Below, one piece after another: positions 57,423-64,000 of a stretch of DNA of 64,000 nt (position 1 is its first letter; every line of letters starts with the position of its first letter). The translations under genes and the position numbers were made by a program. The stretch is from contig JABFRR010000011.1 in the NCBI GenBank assembly GCA_013141065.1, positions 82,348 to 146,347 on the forward strand, written 5' to 3'. The notes below the pieces were generated by a model that did no database searches, was not told the DNA's origin, and saw only the letters and a program-made list of their open reading frames with translations. This DNA is from Bacteriovoracaceae bacterium (GTDB lineage: Bacteria; Bdellovibrionota; Bacteriovoracia; Bacteriovoracales; Bacteriovoracaceae).

Positions 57423-59615
57423 ATGAAAATCTTATTACTCTTTTTTATTCCCTTGTCTGGCTTTGCCAATACCAGCTTAACCGTAATCAAGACTCCTGAT
57501 AATAGTTCAGACACAAGCGATGTCCTTTACGTTATAGGCTCTAAAGAAAAAGTCTTCTACTCTCCTGGATCAGCTGCATTCGTTGAATCAGATGAATTAA
57601 AAAAACAAAATAATACTGACATTGGAAGAATCTTAAATAAAATTCCAGGTGTGTATATTCAAGAAGAAGACGGCCTTGGACTCCGACCCAATATAGGACT
57701 TAGAGGAGCTCACCCCCATCGCAGTAAAAAAGTCACACTTTTAGAAGATGGTATACTCATAGGCCCTGCTCCTTATTCTGCCTCAGCCGCTTATTATTTT
57801 CCAACCCCCACTCTCGCCCACAATGTTGAAGTCTTTAAAGGGCCAAGCTCTGTTAAATACGGGCCAAACTCAATCGGTGGTGCAGTCAATTTAATAACCA
57901 GGCCAATTGCTAAAAAAGAAGAAAATGAAATTGACCTCTCTTATGGAATAATTCAAAAAGGCAAACTAAGCTCATCAAATACAATAGACAGTGTGGGTTT
58001 TCGCCTGGAGCTTCACCGTTTGCAATCAGATGGTTTTAAAACAATTTCTAAAGGTGGAGAGACTGGAATTGAAAAAAATGATGGCCTACTAAAACTGGAA
58101 TATGACTTAGGAAAAATATTTGGGGGCATGGACCAAAAAATATCTCTCAAAACGGCTTATAACACTGAAAAATCTTTTGAAACATATTTAGGCTCTTCAT
58201 TAGATGACTTTAATAGAAATCCCAATGAAAGATATGCGGCCAGTAAAGATGATTTAATGAAATGGAATCATGCTCAATTTCAAGTGGGTCATCAAATTCG
58301 ACTCAATGATAAGATAAGTGCTAACACCACCATTTATCATAATCGTTTAAACAGAAAGTGGACCCGGTTTGATGGATTAGCAGATCGCCGAGATTTAAGA
58401 TTAATCCTAGCAGATAATTCGGACCTAGATCTCGTTAGACTTTTAAACGGAGACCGCGATACAAGTAACTCTGATGAAAATATTCTCATTGTAGGAAATG
58501 ATCGCCAGTATGTTTCTGAGGGGATTCAAACGTTATTCAAACATTCTAGTTCACCAAACGATTACATCGGAAATGACCTGAGCTTCGGGCTTAGGTACCA
58601 TCACGATTTTGTAAAAAGAAATCACTCTGAAATCACTAGTGAAATGAAAAATGGCCTACTAAATTATTTCCCAGAAAGTTTTAAAACGACTAACTTAACT
58701 CATGACGACACTCGTGCACTCAGTGCTTTTGTAGAAAATGAATTAAGCTACAAGCAAACCATTTTTTCGATCGGTACTAGAGTAGAGTATGTAAAAAATA
58801 AATCGAGTTCACTTTTTTCACCACAAGTAATTAATGAGAATGATGAAACTATTATTGTACCTGGTATTGGTATTAATCATTCATTCAGTGATCAATTTGT
58901 TGGCCTCCTCGGAATCAACCGAGGTGTTACATTAGTTGGCCCTGGCCAATCAAATGACGCCAAGGAAGAAGCCTCCATCAACTATGAAGCGGGTTTTCGT
59001 TATCTTTCAACTTCGACAACTTCTTCTGCTGAGTTTATTGGTTTCTATAGTGACTACTCTAACATAAAAGGGACCTGCTCTTTTTCTTCTGGATGCGCTG
59101 GAGATAAAATTGACAGGGAATTTAATGGAGGGGAAGCAGAGATTTTAGGTGTAGAAGCACAAATGGCCCACCAGTTTGAAAATGTTTTAATTCCCGCTTT
59201 TGATTTACCCATTTCAGTTAATTACACTAGAACAGTCAGCCGGTTTACGTCCGACAATATTTCTTCCAATGAAGAGTGGGGCATCGGTCAAATTAAAAAA
59301 GGAGATCCACTTCCCTACATACCTCAAGATCAGTGGACATTTAAAGCTGGTGTTGAGTATAAAAAATTAAACAGTGATTTGACTTTCTCTTGGAAAGGAA
59401 AAATGGCCGATCAAAGTGTAAATATTGGGAGAAAAATAATTCCAAGTTATGGAGTCATAGACTGGTCTATGCAATATAAGTATGACAAGGATGGAAGTCT
59501 TTACACTAAAGTTGATAATTTAATGGATAAGTCATATTTGACCAGCCTTAGGCCCTATGGTGCTCGAGGCGGAAAGCCGAGGATGTTAACAGTTGGATTT
59601 AATCAGCGTTTTTAA
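57423..59615 (+). CDS. TonB-dependent receptor (FecA-like)
   Basis: 730 residues with a Sec signal (cleavage GFA near 16). A TonB-box-like DVLYVIGSK near 37 leads into the plug (NTDIGRILNKIPGVYIQEEDG, GLRPNIGLRGAHPHRSKKV, DGILIGPAPY and EVFKGPSSVKYGPNSIGGAV), all as in FecA-type receptors. The barrel ends LMDKSYLTSLRPYGARGGKP and closes with a terminal Phe (GFNQRF). It takes up ferric chelates or another metal complex using TonB energy. The fatty-acid hydroxylase ORF starts inside its end. Confidence 0.93.
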   Translation: MKILLLFFIPLSGFANTSLTVIKTPDNSSDTSDVLYVIGSKEKVFYSPGSAAFVESDELKKQNNTDIGRILNKIPGVYIQEEDGLGLRPNIGLRGAHPHRSKKVTLLEDGILIGPAPYSASAAYYFPTPTLAHNVEVFKGPSSVKYGPNSIGGAVNLITRPIAKKEENEIDLSYGIIQKGKLSSSNTIDSVGFRLELHRLQSDGFKTISKGGETGIEKNDGLLKLEYDLGKIFGGMDQKISLKTAYNTEKSFETYLGSSLDDFNRNPNERYAASKDDLMKWNHAQFQVGHQIRLNDKISANTTIYHNRLNRKWTRFDGLADRRDLRLILADNSDLDLVRLLNGDRDTSNSDENILIVGNDRQYVSEGIQTLFKHSSSPNDYIGNDLSFGLRYHHDFVKRNHSEITSEMKNGLLNYFPESFKTTNLTHDDTRALSAFVENELSYKQTIFSIGTRVEYVKNKSSSLFSPQVINENDETIIVPGIGINHSFSDQFVGLLGINRGVTLVGPGQSNDAKEEASINYEAGFRYLSTSTTSSAEFIGFYSDYSNIKGTCSFSSGCAGDKIDREFNGGEAEILGVEAQMAHQFENVLIPAFDLPISVNYTRTVSRFTSDNISSNEEWGIGQIKKGDPLPYIPQDQWTFKAGVEYKKLNSDLTFSWKGKMADQSVNIGRKIIPSYGVIDWSMQYKYDKDGSLYTKVDNLMDKSYLTSLRPYGARGGKPRMLTVGFNQRF

Positions 59616-60570
59616 AATTTTTGTTGAAAAAACATTTCAAGAGCTTGAAGGTGAAATTCTTTTTGGAGTCTTAAACCCAAGTCAAAGACTCTACTGGGGT
59701 GCACTTTTAAGCTCTGTAGTAATCGCTTGGATTTTACTACTATTTCGTGGTGGTGAAGAAAAACCTTGGTCCTTATTAAAGGAAAGACTTTTTTCAAAAA
59801 GTATTCTCTTTCATAAAAGCTCTCAATTGGATTTTAAAATAAGTCTTTTTAATATGTTTTTAAAAACTCTCATCACACTTCCCTTTATTGGTTTAGGATT
59901 TGCTTTTGCTTCTTTCCTATTAAAAATTGCTCGCTATGCTCTTCCTGATTTTACAGGCCTACCCATAATGCCTTCATGGATAAACTCCGTTTTATACACC
60001 CTCCTGTTTTTTGTCATTAATGATTTTGCCAGATTTTATCATCACTATTTAATGCATAAATTTCGTTTTCTCCAATATTTTCACCGCACTCATCATAGTG
60101 CAAAAGTTTTAACACCTCTTACTCTCTTAAGGGCACATCCTGTTGAGATGATCATTGCCCAGGTGAGAAATGGGATTATTTATAGTGTAACCCTAACCCT
60201 TTCAATTTTTTTATTTCCAGGTCCGCTATCTGCTTGGGATATTTTAGGAGTCAATGTATTTGGATTTTTATTTAATTTTTTAGGCAGCAATCTTCGTCAT
60301 ACTTCAATTGATTTAAGTTTTGGATATTTAGAATACTTATTTATCAGTCCTCGGATGCACCAATACCATCATTCTGATAATCCTCTTCATTTCAATAAAA
60401 ATTTTGGTGTTAGTCTTTCAATTTGGGATATTTTCTTCAACACATTTGAAAGACCAAAGAATTTCAAGCAGCATCCAATTACTTTTGGATTTCCCTATAT
60501 TGAAAAAAATGAAGACATTAGCTTGAAGGTGGTAATCATGGAACCATTAAAAAAAATATTTAATTCTTAA
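59593..60570 (+). CDS. fatty-acid hydroxylase (sterol-desaturase superfamily) membrane enzyme
   Basis: 325 residues; starts at TTG inside the receptor gene with GAGG ten bases upstream, so translation is coupled. About four membrane segments. The eight-His di-iron ligand set is present: HHYLMH near 152, HRTHH near 169, and in the second half NLRHTS and MHQYHH near 256. Such enzymes hydroxylate or desaturate lipids using a di-iron centre. A role in envelope-lipid change during metal uptake is inference. It is tail to tail with tonB, overlapping by 11 bases. Confidence 0.88.
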   Translation: MDLISVFKIFVEKTFQELEGEILFGVLNPSQRLYWGALLSSVVIAWILLLFRGGEEKPWSLLKERLFSKSILFHKSSQLDFKISLFNMFLKTLITLPFIGLGFAFASFLLKIARYALPDFTGLPIMPSWINSVLYTLLFFVINDFARFYHHYLMHKFRFLQYFHRTHHSAKVLTPLTLLRAHPVEMIIAQVRNGIIYSVTLTLSIFLFPGPLSAWDILGVNVFGFLFNFLGSNLRHTSIDLSFGYLEYLFISPRMHQYHHSDNPLHFNKNFGVSLSIWDIFFNTFERPKNFKQHPITFGFPYIEKNEDISLKVVIMEPLKKIFNS

Positions 60571-61147
60571 TTTGAAAATCGATAGTCTTAGTAACTGTGT
60601 ATGCTAGGGACTGAGCTTGAAACCTCCAGGTCTTTGCAGCTTCAATCGCTGCGTTGTCAAGGATATCGTGTCCACTACTATTTAAAACGACAATTTCTTG
60701 TGGGATTCCAGCAGGTGAAATACTTATCTTGATTTTTATGCTACCTTCAATTCCGCGCCTAATAGCTAGTCGAGGATAAGCTGGCTCTTTGAAACTTGTG
60801 ACGGCATCACCAAATGAAATTCCTGATGCTTCACCAGAGCCTGTCCCGCTTCCTGATCCGAAACCTATTCCATTTCCACTGCTACTTTGATTTGTATTGC
60901 CTATAGAGCTTGATGTCGAATTTAAATTAGGCTCACTGCTTAATGAACTTACTTTTTTTGAAACCTTTCCTCCTTCTTTTCCACCTTCTTTTCCTCCTAA
61001 ATTACCACTGCTAAAATTTACATTGATTAGATTCTTAGTTTCTGTGATTAGAAGGTTTGGCACATCATCAATTAGCAGTCCACTAACTATGACAATAAGT
61101 ACGTGAAGAAAGAGTGCAATTAAAAAAGGATAATACTTCTTAGACAT
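60560..61147 (-). CDS. tonB: TonB-like energy transducer
   Basis: 195 residues: one N-terminal membrane helix (about residues 7-27), a Gly/Ser/Lys linker (about 48-110) instead of the usual Pro-rich one, then a TonB C-terminal domain (YPRLAIRRGIEGSIKIKISI with AAIEAAKTWRF). It couples the inner-membrane proton force to outer-membrane receptors such as the one at 57423. The start has no visible ribosome site and sits against a hairpin. ExbB/ExbD are not in the window. Confidence 0.88.
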   Translation of the reverse strand: MSKKYYPFLIALFLHVLIVIVSGLLIDDVPNLLITETKNLINVNFSSGNLGGKEGGKEGGKVSKKVSSLSSEPNLNSTSSSIGNTNQSSSGNGIGFGSGSGTGSGEASGISFGDAVTSFKEPAYPRLAIRRGIEGSIKIKISISPAGIPQEIVVLNSSGHDILDNAAIEAAKTWRFQAQSLAYTVTKTIDFQIKN

Positions 61148-61174
61148 GGGGGAATATCTATCAATATTCCCCCA
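61147..61174 (-). promoter_or_regulatory. hairpin abutting the tonB start codon
   Basis: TGGGGGAATAT and ATATTCCCCCA form an 11-bp perfect stem (61147-61157 with 61164-61174) with a 6-base loop. On the minus strand its 3' arm runs right up to ATG. No T tract follows, so it is not an ordinary terminator; it covers where the ribosome site should be. Confidence 0.55.
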
Positions 61175-61186
61175 AATAGTAAAACA

Positions 61187-61520
61187 TTATTGGGCGAAGA
61201 TTACTCCACCAATCATCAGATCCATCGCACAACCAAACTTAATTTCACCTTTGGTTAAAGCGGCTAACTTAACCGTTACTTCTTTATCTAAAGGTGAAAT
61301 TAAGTTTTTGTGAGGGAACAGTAATTTCACGTGCACAAGTAGAATTTGTTTTGCGGGTAATTTTTAAAGTTATAGGCTCTCCTGCTTTCACTTTTATCGA
61401 ACTTGGCTCATAGCCTTTTTCTGTGACTAACATTGAAACTTCATTTGTCTTTTCTTTTGACGCACTAAGGGCGAAGACCGGTAGAGATAAAATTAAGAAC
61501 AAATAAGCAATAGTTTTCAT
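61187..61520 (-). pseudogene. exported cupredoxin-like protein, frameshifted
   Basis: The ATG at 61520 has AGGAGA five bases upstream and starts a Sec signal (MKTIAYLFLILSLP, cleavage LSA). The mature part is cupredoxin_1-like: EKGYEPSSIKVKAGEPITL and CAREITVPSQ. The frame then ends as KLNFTFR at 61284, but the next frame continues NLISPLDKEVTVKLAALTKG and FGCAMDLMIGG to a stop at 61187. Removing one A from the five-A run near 61310 joins them. The mature protein would be a copper (or similar) binding periplasmic domain of about 90 residues. It precedes tonB by 39 bases. Confidence 0.8.
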
Positions 61521-61620
61521 CAACTTCTCCTGATATTTTTTAAACTGTTTAGCTTCATCATTATACGCCAATGCTTTGGAACTTGTGACATAATTATAAT
61601 AGCTTTAAAAGGAGAACATT

Positions 61621-62034
61621 ATGGGTACAACAAAAGGTCAACCAAAACTAAAGACTAAAACCTTGGCACTAATTGCTCATGATGGAAAGAAAGCCGAAAT
61701 GATCTCATTTGTGAAAGACAATATTAACTTTTTTAAAAATTTTGACATCATTGCGACATCGACCACCGGTAAACTCGTATCCGGAGCAGGACTTAAAGTG
61801 AAGCGCTACCTTTCGGGCCCCTTAGGGGGAGACGCCCAAATCACCGCACTTGTCGCAACAGGAAAATGTCATGCAGTCATATTTATGAGGGACCCACTTG
61901 GAATGCACCCACATGAACCAGATATTTATTCGCTGCTTAGAATTTGTGATGTTCACGACGTGCCACTTGCGACCAATCTCTCATCAGCGAAACTTATTGT
62001 TAAGGGATTACACAAGAATCTCCTAGGGGAATAA
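61621..62034 (+). CDS. mgsA: methylglyoxal synthase
   Basis: 137 residues, a normal length for MgsA; RBS AAGGAG. It turns dihydroxyacetone phosphate into methylglyoxal and phosphate. Motifs: LALIAHDGKKAEMI near 16, ATSTTGKLV near 45, SGPLGGDAQI near 63 (active Asp) and FMRDPLGMHPHEPD near 88-101 (Asp and His). VPLATNLSSAKLI closes the domain. First gene of an operon with the NAD-binding and flavin-reductase genes. A possible TATAAT lies at 61596. Confidence 0.95.
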   Translation: MGTTKGQPKLKTKTLALIAHDGKKAEMISFVKDNINFFKNFDIIATSTTGKLVSGAGLKVKRYLSGPLGGDAQITALVATGKCHAVIFMRDPLGMHPHEPDIYSLLRICDVHDVPLATNLSSAKLIVKGLHKNLLGE

Positions 62035-62035
62035 T

Positions 62036-62677
62036 ATGATAGCTGTAATAGCAGGGGCAAACGGATTGGTGGGAAATAAATTGGTTCAAGACCTAATGAT
62101 TGATCCCTCTTTTTCTTTAGTCATTGCCGTCACCAGAAAACCAATCTTATTGAACAACAACAAATTTAAAAATATTATTTGTAATGATTTTGAAAAATTG
62201 GAATTACTCTCCGATCAATTAAAAGGAGATATATATTTTTGTTGCCTAGGTTCAACAATTAAAAAATCTAAGACTAAAGAAAATTTTAGGAAGGTTGATT
62301 ACAATGCTGTAATTAATTTTGCTCAAGTCGCAAAAATGCATGATGCTCTACAATTTATCGTGGTCTCTGCTTCCGGAGCTGATTCTGAGTCTTCAATTTT
62401 TTATAACAAAACTAAAGGTGAAGTTGAACAAAGCCTAATAAATATGCAGTTAAATTCCTTAGTAATCTTTAGGCCCGGACTTTTAATAGGAAGTCGTCAA
62501 GAAAATCGTCTCGCAGAAAAAATTTCGATCGATTTACTCAATTTCTTATCTCCAGTCATTCCACAGAAGATTCAAAAAATTATTTCAACAAAAGTCGACC
62601 AGCTTTGTGAGAGTATGATAAAAGAGAGCAAGCACTCAAGAACTCCACAAAAAATTATAGAAGCAAAAGATATCTAA
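62036..62677 (+). CDS. NAD(P)-binding HTATIP2/TIP30-like protein
   Basis: 213 residues with GGGGA five bases before ATG. It is an atypical short-chain dehydrogenase: dinucleotide loop GANGLVGNKLV near 9, DYNAVINFAQVAK near 92, VVSASGAD near 113 and YNKTKGEVEQ (Tyr-x-x-x-Lys) near 127, with FRPGLLIGSR after it. The family binds NAD(P)H; its substrate is uncertain. It is one base from mgsA and two from the flavin-reductase gene, so it is operon encoded. Confidence 0.82.
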   Translation: MIAVIAGANGLVGNKLVQDLMIDPSFSLVIAVTRKPILLNNNKFKNIICNDFEKLELLSDQLKGDIYFCCLGSTIKKSKTKENFRKVDYNAVINFAQVAKMHDALQFIVVSASGADSESSIFYNKTKGEVEQSLINMQLNSLVIFRPGLLIGSRQENRLAEKISIDLLNFLSPVIPQKIQKIISTKVDQLCESMIKESKHSRTPQKIIEAKDI

Positions 62678-62679
62678 CT

Positions 62680-63067
62680 ATGACTCACATAAATAAACAA
62701 TTAATCCCCGTAACCGTTTCTCAAATAATTCAAGTGACTCCCAAAATTAAGATATTCAAACTGACTCATAATAAAAAAGGTTTTACTTTTTCTCCGGGCC
62801 AATGGATTGATCTATATGCTCCCATCAGTGGTAAAAACATTGGTGGCTATACCATTATTTCGAATCCACATACTCCCGATTACATCGAGCTGGCCATTCG
62901 AGAATCTGATCATCACCCAGTTACAAAATTTATGCATGAAAAAGTAATAGTTGGAAGCCTTCTTCATATCACTGAGGGCCAAGGAAGATTTTTTATTCCA
63001 CTAGATTTAGAAAGTGAAATGTATAAATTGCCTTTGGTCTTTATCGCTGGAGGAATTGGAGTGACTC
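62680..63067 (+). pseudogene. flavin/ferredoxin reductase-like protein cut by insertion sequence
   Basis: Only the first 130 residues are present. The FAD domain has FTFSPGQWIDLYAP (FAD loop) near 35 and GGYTIISNPHTPD near 52 in place of RxYS, then the NAD domain begins FIAGGIGVTP near 120. It stops where the insertion sequence enters at 63068. The next residues in the ORF (through 63123) are element-derived. An OXNAD1-like oxidoreductase was probably encoded; the rest, beyond the element, lies outside the window. Confidence 0.8.
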
Positions 63068-64000
63068 CAGCAGTTCCCGGCCTCTTAGCCTGTCAACCCG
63101 ATTTAAAACTCATAGTGTTATAGGGTAATAAATTCACGATTTTTCGAAAAAAATTATTTTTGATGGTAAATGGCTTTGAAGAATAAAAAACAAATCAGAA
63201 CGGGCGTTAAAATTAACCTGTCTCTGGTGGCATTTCACGATAGTAAAGAAGGTAATAAAATTGATCCCAGCTAGATAATGGCACCCATTCAATAGCACTG
63301 GTTAAACTGCTCCATAAGCTTGATTTTTGCTTAAATTTTTCAACTAATTTTTTAAAAGTATAACAACTAATCTCTTGGATCTGGTCAACAAAAAATGCCA
63401 GAAACATACTCATAATAAAATTATGTGTTAAGTTTTTTCACCATGCCCATAATTATGTTCTAAATTATAACCTCTATTCTTCAAAGTATTAAACGTTTCA
63501 TTTTCTATTTTCCAGCGCGTGCGACCTCCTTCTGCAAGTTGAACAATATTATTTTTTGTAACTGCTATATCTGTAATAAATGTGAAATTACGTTCGAGCC
63601 TTTCTGCTTTTCCCTTTTTGCCAATCCATTCAGTGACTTCTTTAACTTGAACAAAATTTATAAATGGACTTTCCTTGTCTTGATGGAGTCTTATATTGTT
63701 TGCAAATCTGTAATTCATTTTTGTTGTTTTTATAACTTTTCACCAGACTCAAAAACTCTTTCGTGAAACTGGGTTTCTCCAGTAGTCTCTCCCTTTTACA
63801 CTCATAAACTTTGACTGCTATTAAAAACTCATAACCCATACTCTCGAAGTAATTTTATAATAGGTCCATTGGCATACAAAGCATCAAGTAAGAAAATTAT
63901 TTTTAACTTCGGGTGCTCTCTTTAAAATCAGCTAAAAATCTTCTAAATGCTGTTTGTTCAGAATCGTTTTTACTACTTCCATCAAGTCTCATAATGGGTT
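63068..64000 (-). mobile_element. insertion sequence, same element (copy 2), right end outside window
   Basis: The left end (CAGCAGTTCCCGG from 63068) and several hundred following bases match copy 1 at 27990 in the same orientation, offset 35,078. The preceding 9 bases (GAGTGACTC) are the likely left target duplication; the right copy is out of view. Against copy 1 it lacks bases (a T near 63438, TC near 63793, 17 bases near 63808) and gains one C near 63837. Confidence 0.9.
63213..64000 (-). pseudogene. transposase of copy 2, partial and frameshifted
   Basis: The C-terminal part is present with RTRWKIENETFNTLKNRGYN and MNYRFANNIRLHQD intact. The frame breaks at GEKT (one T missing), again at the -1 point shared with copy 1 after GEKL, and in the region of the 2-base and 17-base losses that remove part of KETKSLLFMSVKEGET. 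The N-terminal third is outside the window. It cannot encode an active transposase. Confidence 0.85.

Noticed and set aside
63068..63123. Last residues of the reductase ORF (AVPGLLACQPDLKLIVL) look like a real reductase segment, suggesting the element carries reductase DNA.
   Set aside because: The same bases occur at 27990 inside the other copy, and the 13-bp inverted repeat and target duplication place the element's end at exactly this point. So the reading is chance, from the element's own left end.
1..64000. CRISPR arrays, tRNA or rRNA genes.
   Set aside because: No regularly spaced repeats and no tRNA or rRNA signatures were seen by eye; a tRNAscan/CRISPR search was not possible.

Overview
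The window is AT-rich bacterial chromosome, tightly packed with Gram-negative envelope genes. TonB, a TonB-dependent receptor, a TolC-family channel, many lipoproteins and a Sec signal peptide on more than half of the products all point to an outer membrane. The many secreted proteins of unknown family, the ABCC-type exporter and the mix of Bdellovibrio-like genes suggest the Bdellovibrionota, perhaps the Bacteriovorax/Halobacteriovorax/Peredibacter group. That placement is inference. No rRNA, tRNA or CRISPR array was seen.

Layout. 0-7.8 kb: a four-gene minus-strand operon with two CxxCH (haem c) proteins, a Tat-exported DUF1501-like protein and a Gly-linker lipoprotein, with an FNR-like palindrome upstream. 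8-10.4 kb: a HAMP membrane protein, an anchored partner and a zinc alcohol dehydrogenase. 10.6-21.5 kb: about ten mostly unrecognised secreted proteins, several Cys-rich, including a divergent paralogous pair and an NlpC/P60-like protein. 21.5-27.5 kb: a PHB-depolymerase-like esterase, a phosphopantetheinyl transferase and a full-length MRP-like ABC transporter with one frameshift. 27.6-30.2 kb: an alpha/beta hydrolase split by an insertion sequence with 13-bp inverted repeats and a 9-bp target duplication. 30.2-33.7 kb: a four-gene operon with a membrane-anchored LuxR-type regulator. 33.7-45.5 kb: LtaS-like sulfatase, SIMPL protein, agmatinase, two orphan solute-binding proteins, an MscS channel, an M14 carboxypeptidase, and a TolC/YkgJ operon. 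45.6-50.1 kb: a complete BMP-type nucleoside ABC importer. 50.1-54.5 kb: TldD/TldE, an SDR and a secreted protein. 54.6-61.5 kb: an iron/metal-uptake block (DUF4856, imelysin, TonB-dependent receptor, fatty-acid hydroxylase, TonB, cupredoxin). 61.6-64 kb: methylglyoxal synthase, an NAD-binding protein and a flavin reductase cut by a second copy of the insertion sequence, which runs off the window.

The most notable points are the cytochrome/Tat operon, the secreted Cys-rich island with its xAEYFVDIC family, and the two directly repeated insertion sequences about 35 kb apart. Several genes carry single-base frameshifts, some in homopolymers. These may be real decay or residual sequencing error, and the sequence alone cannot decide between them.
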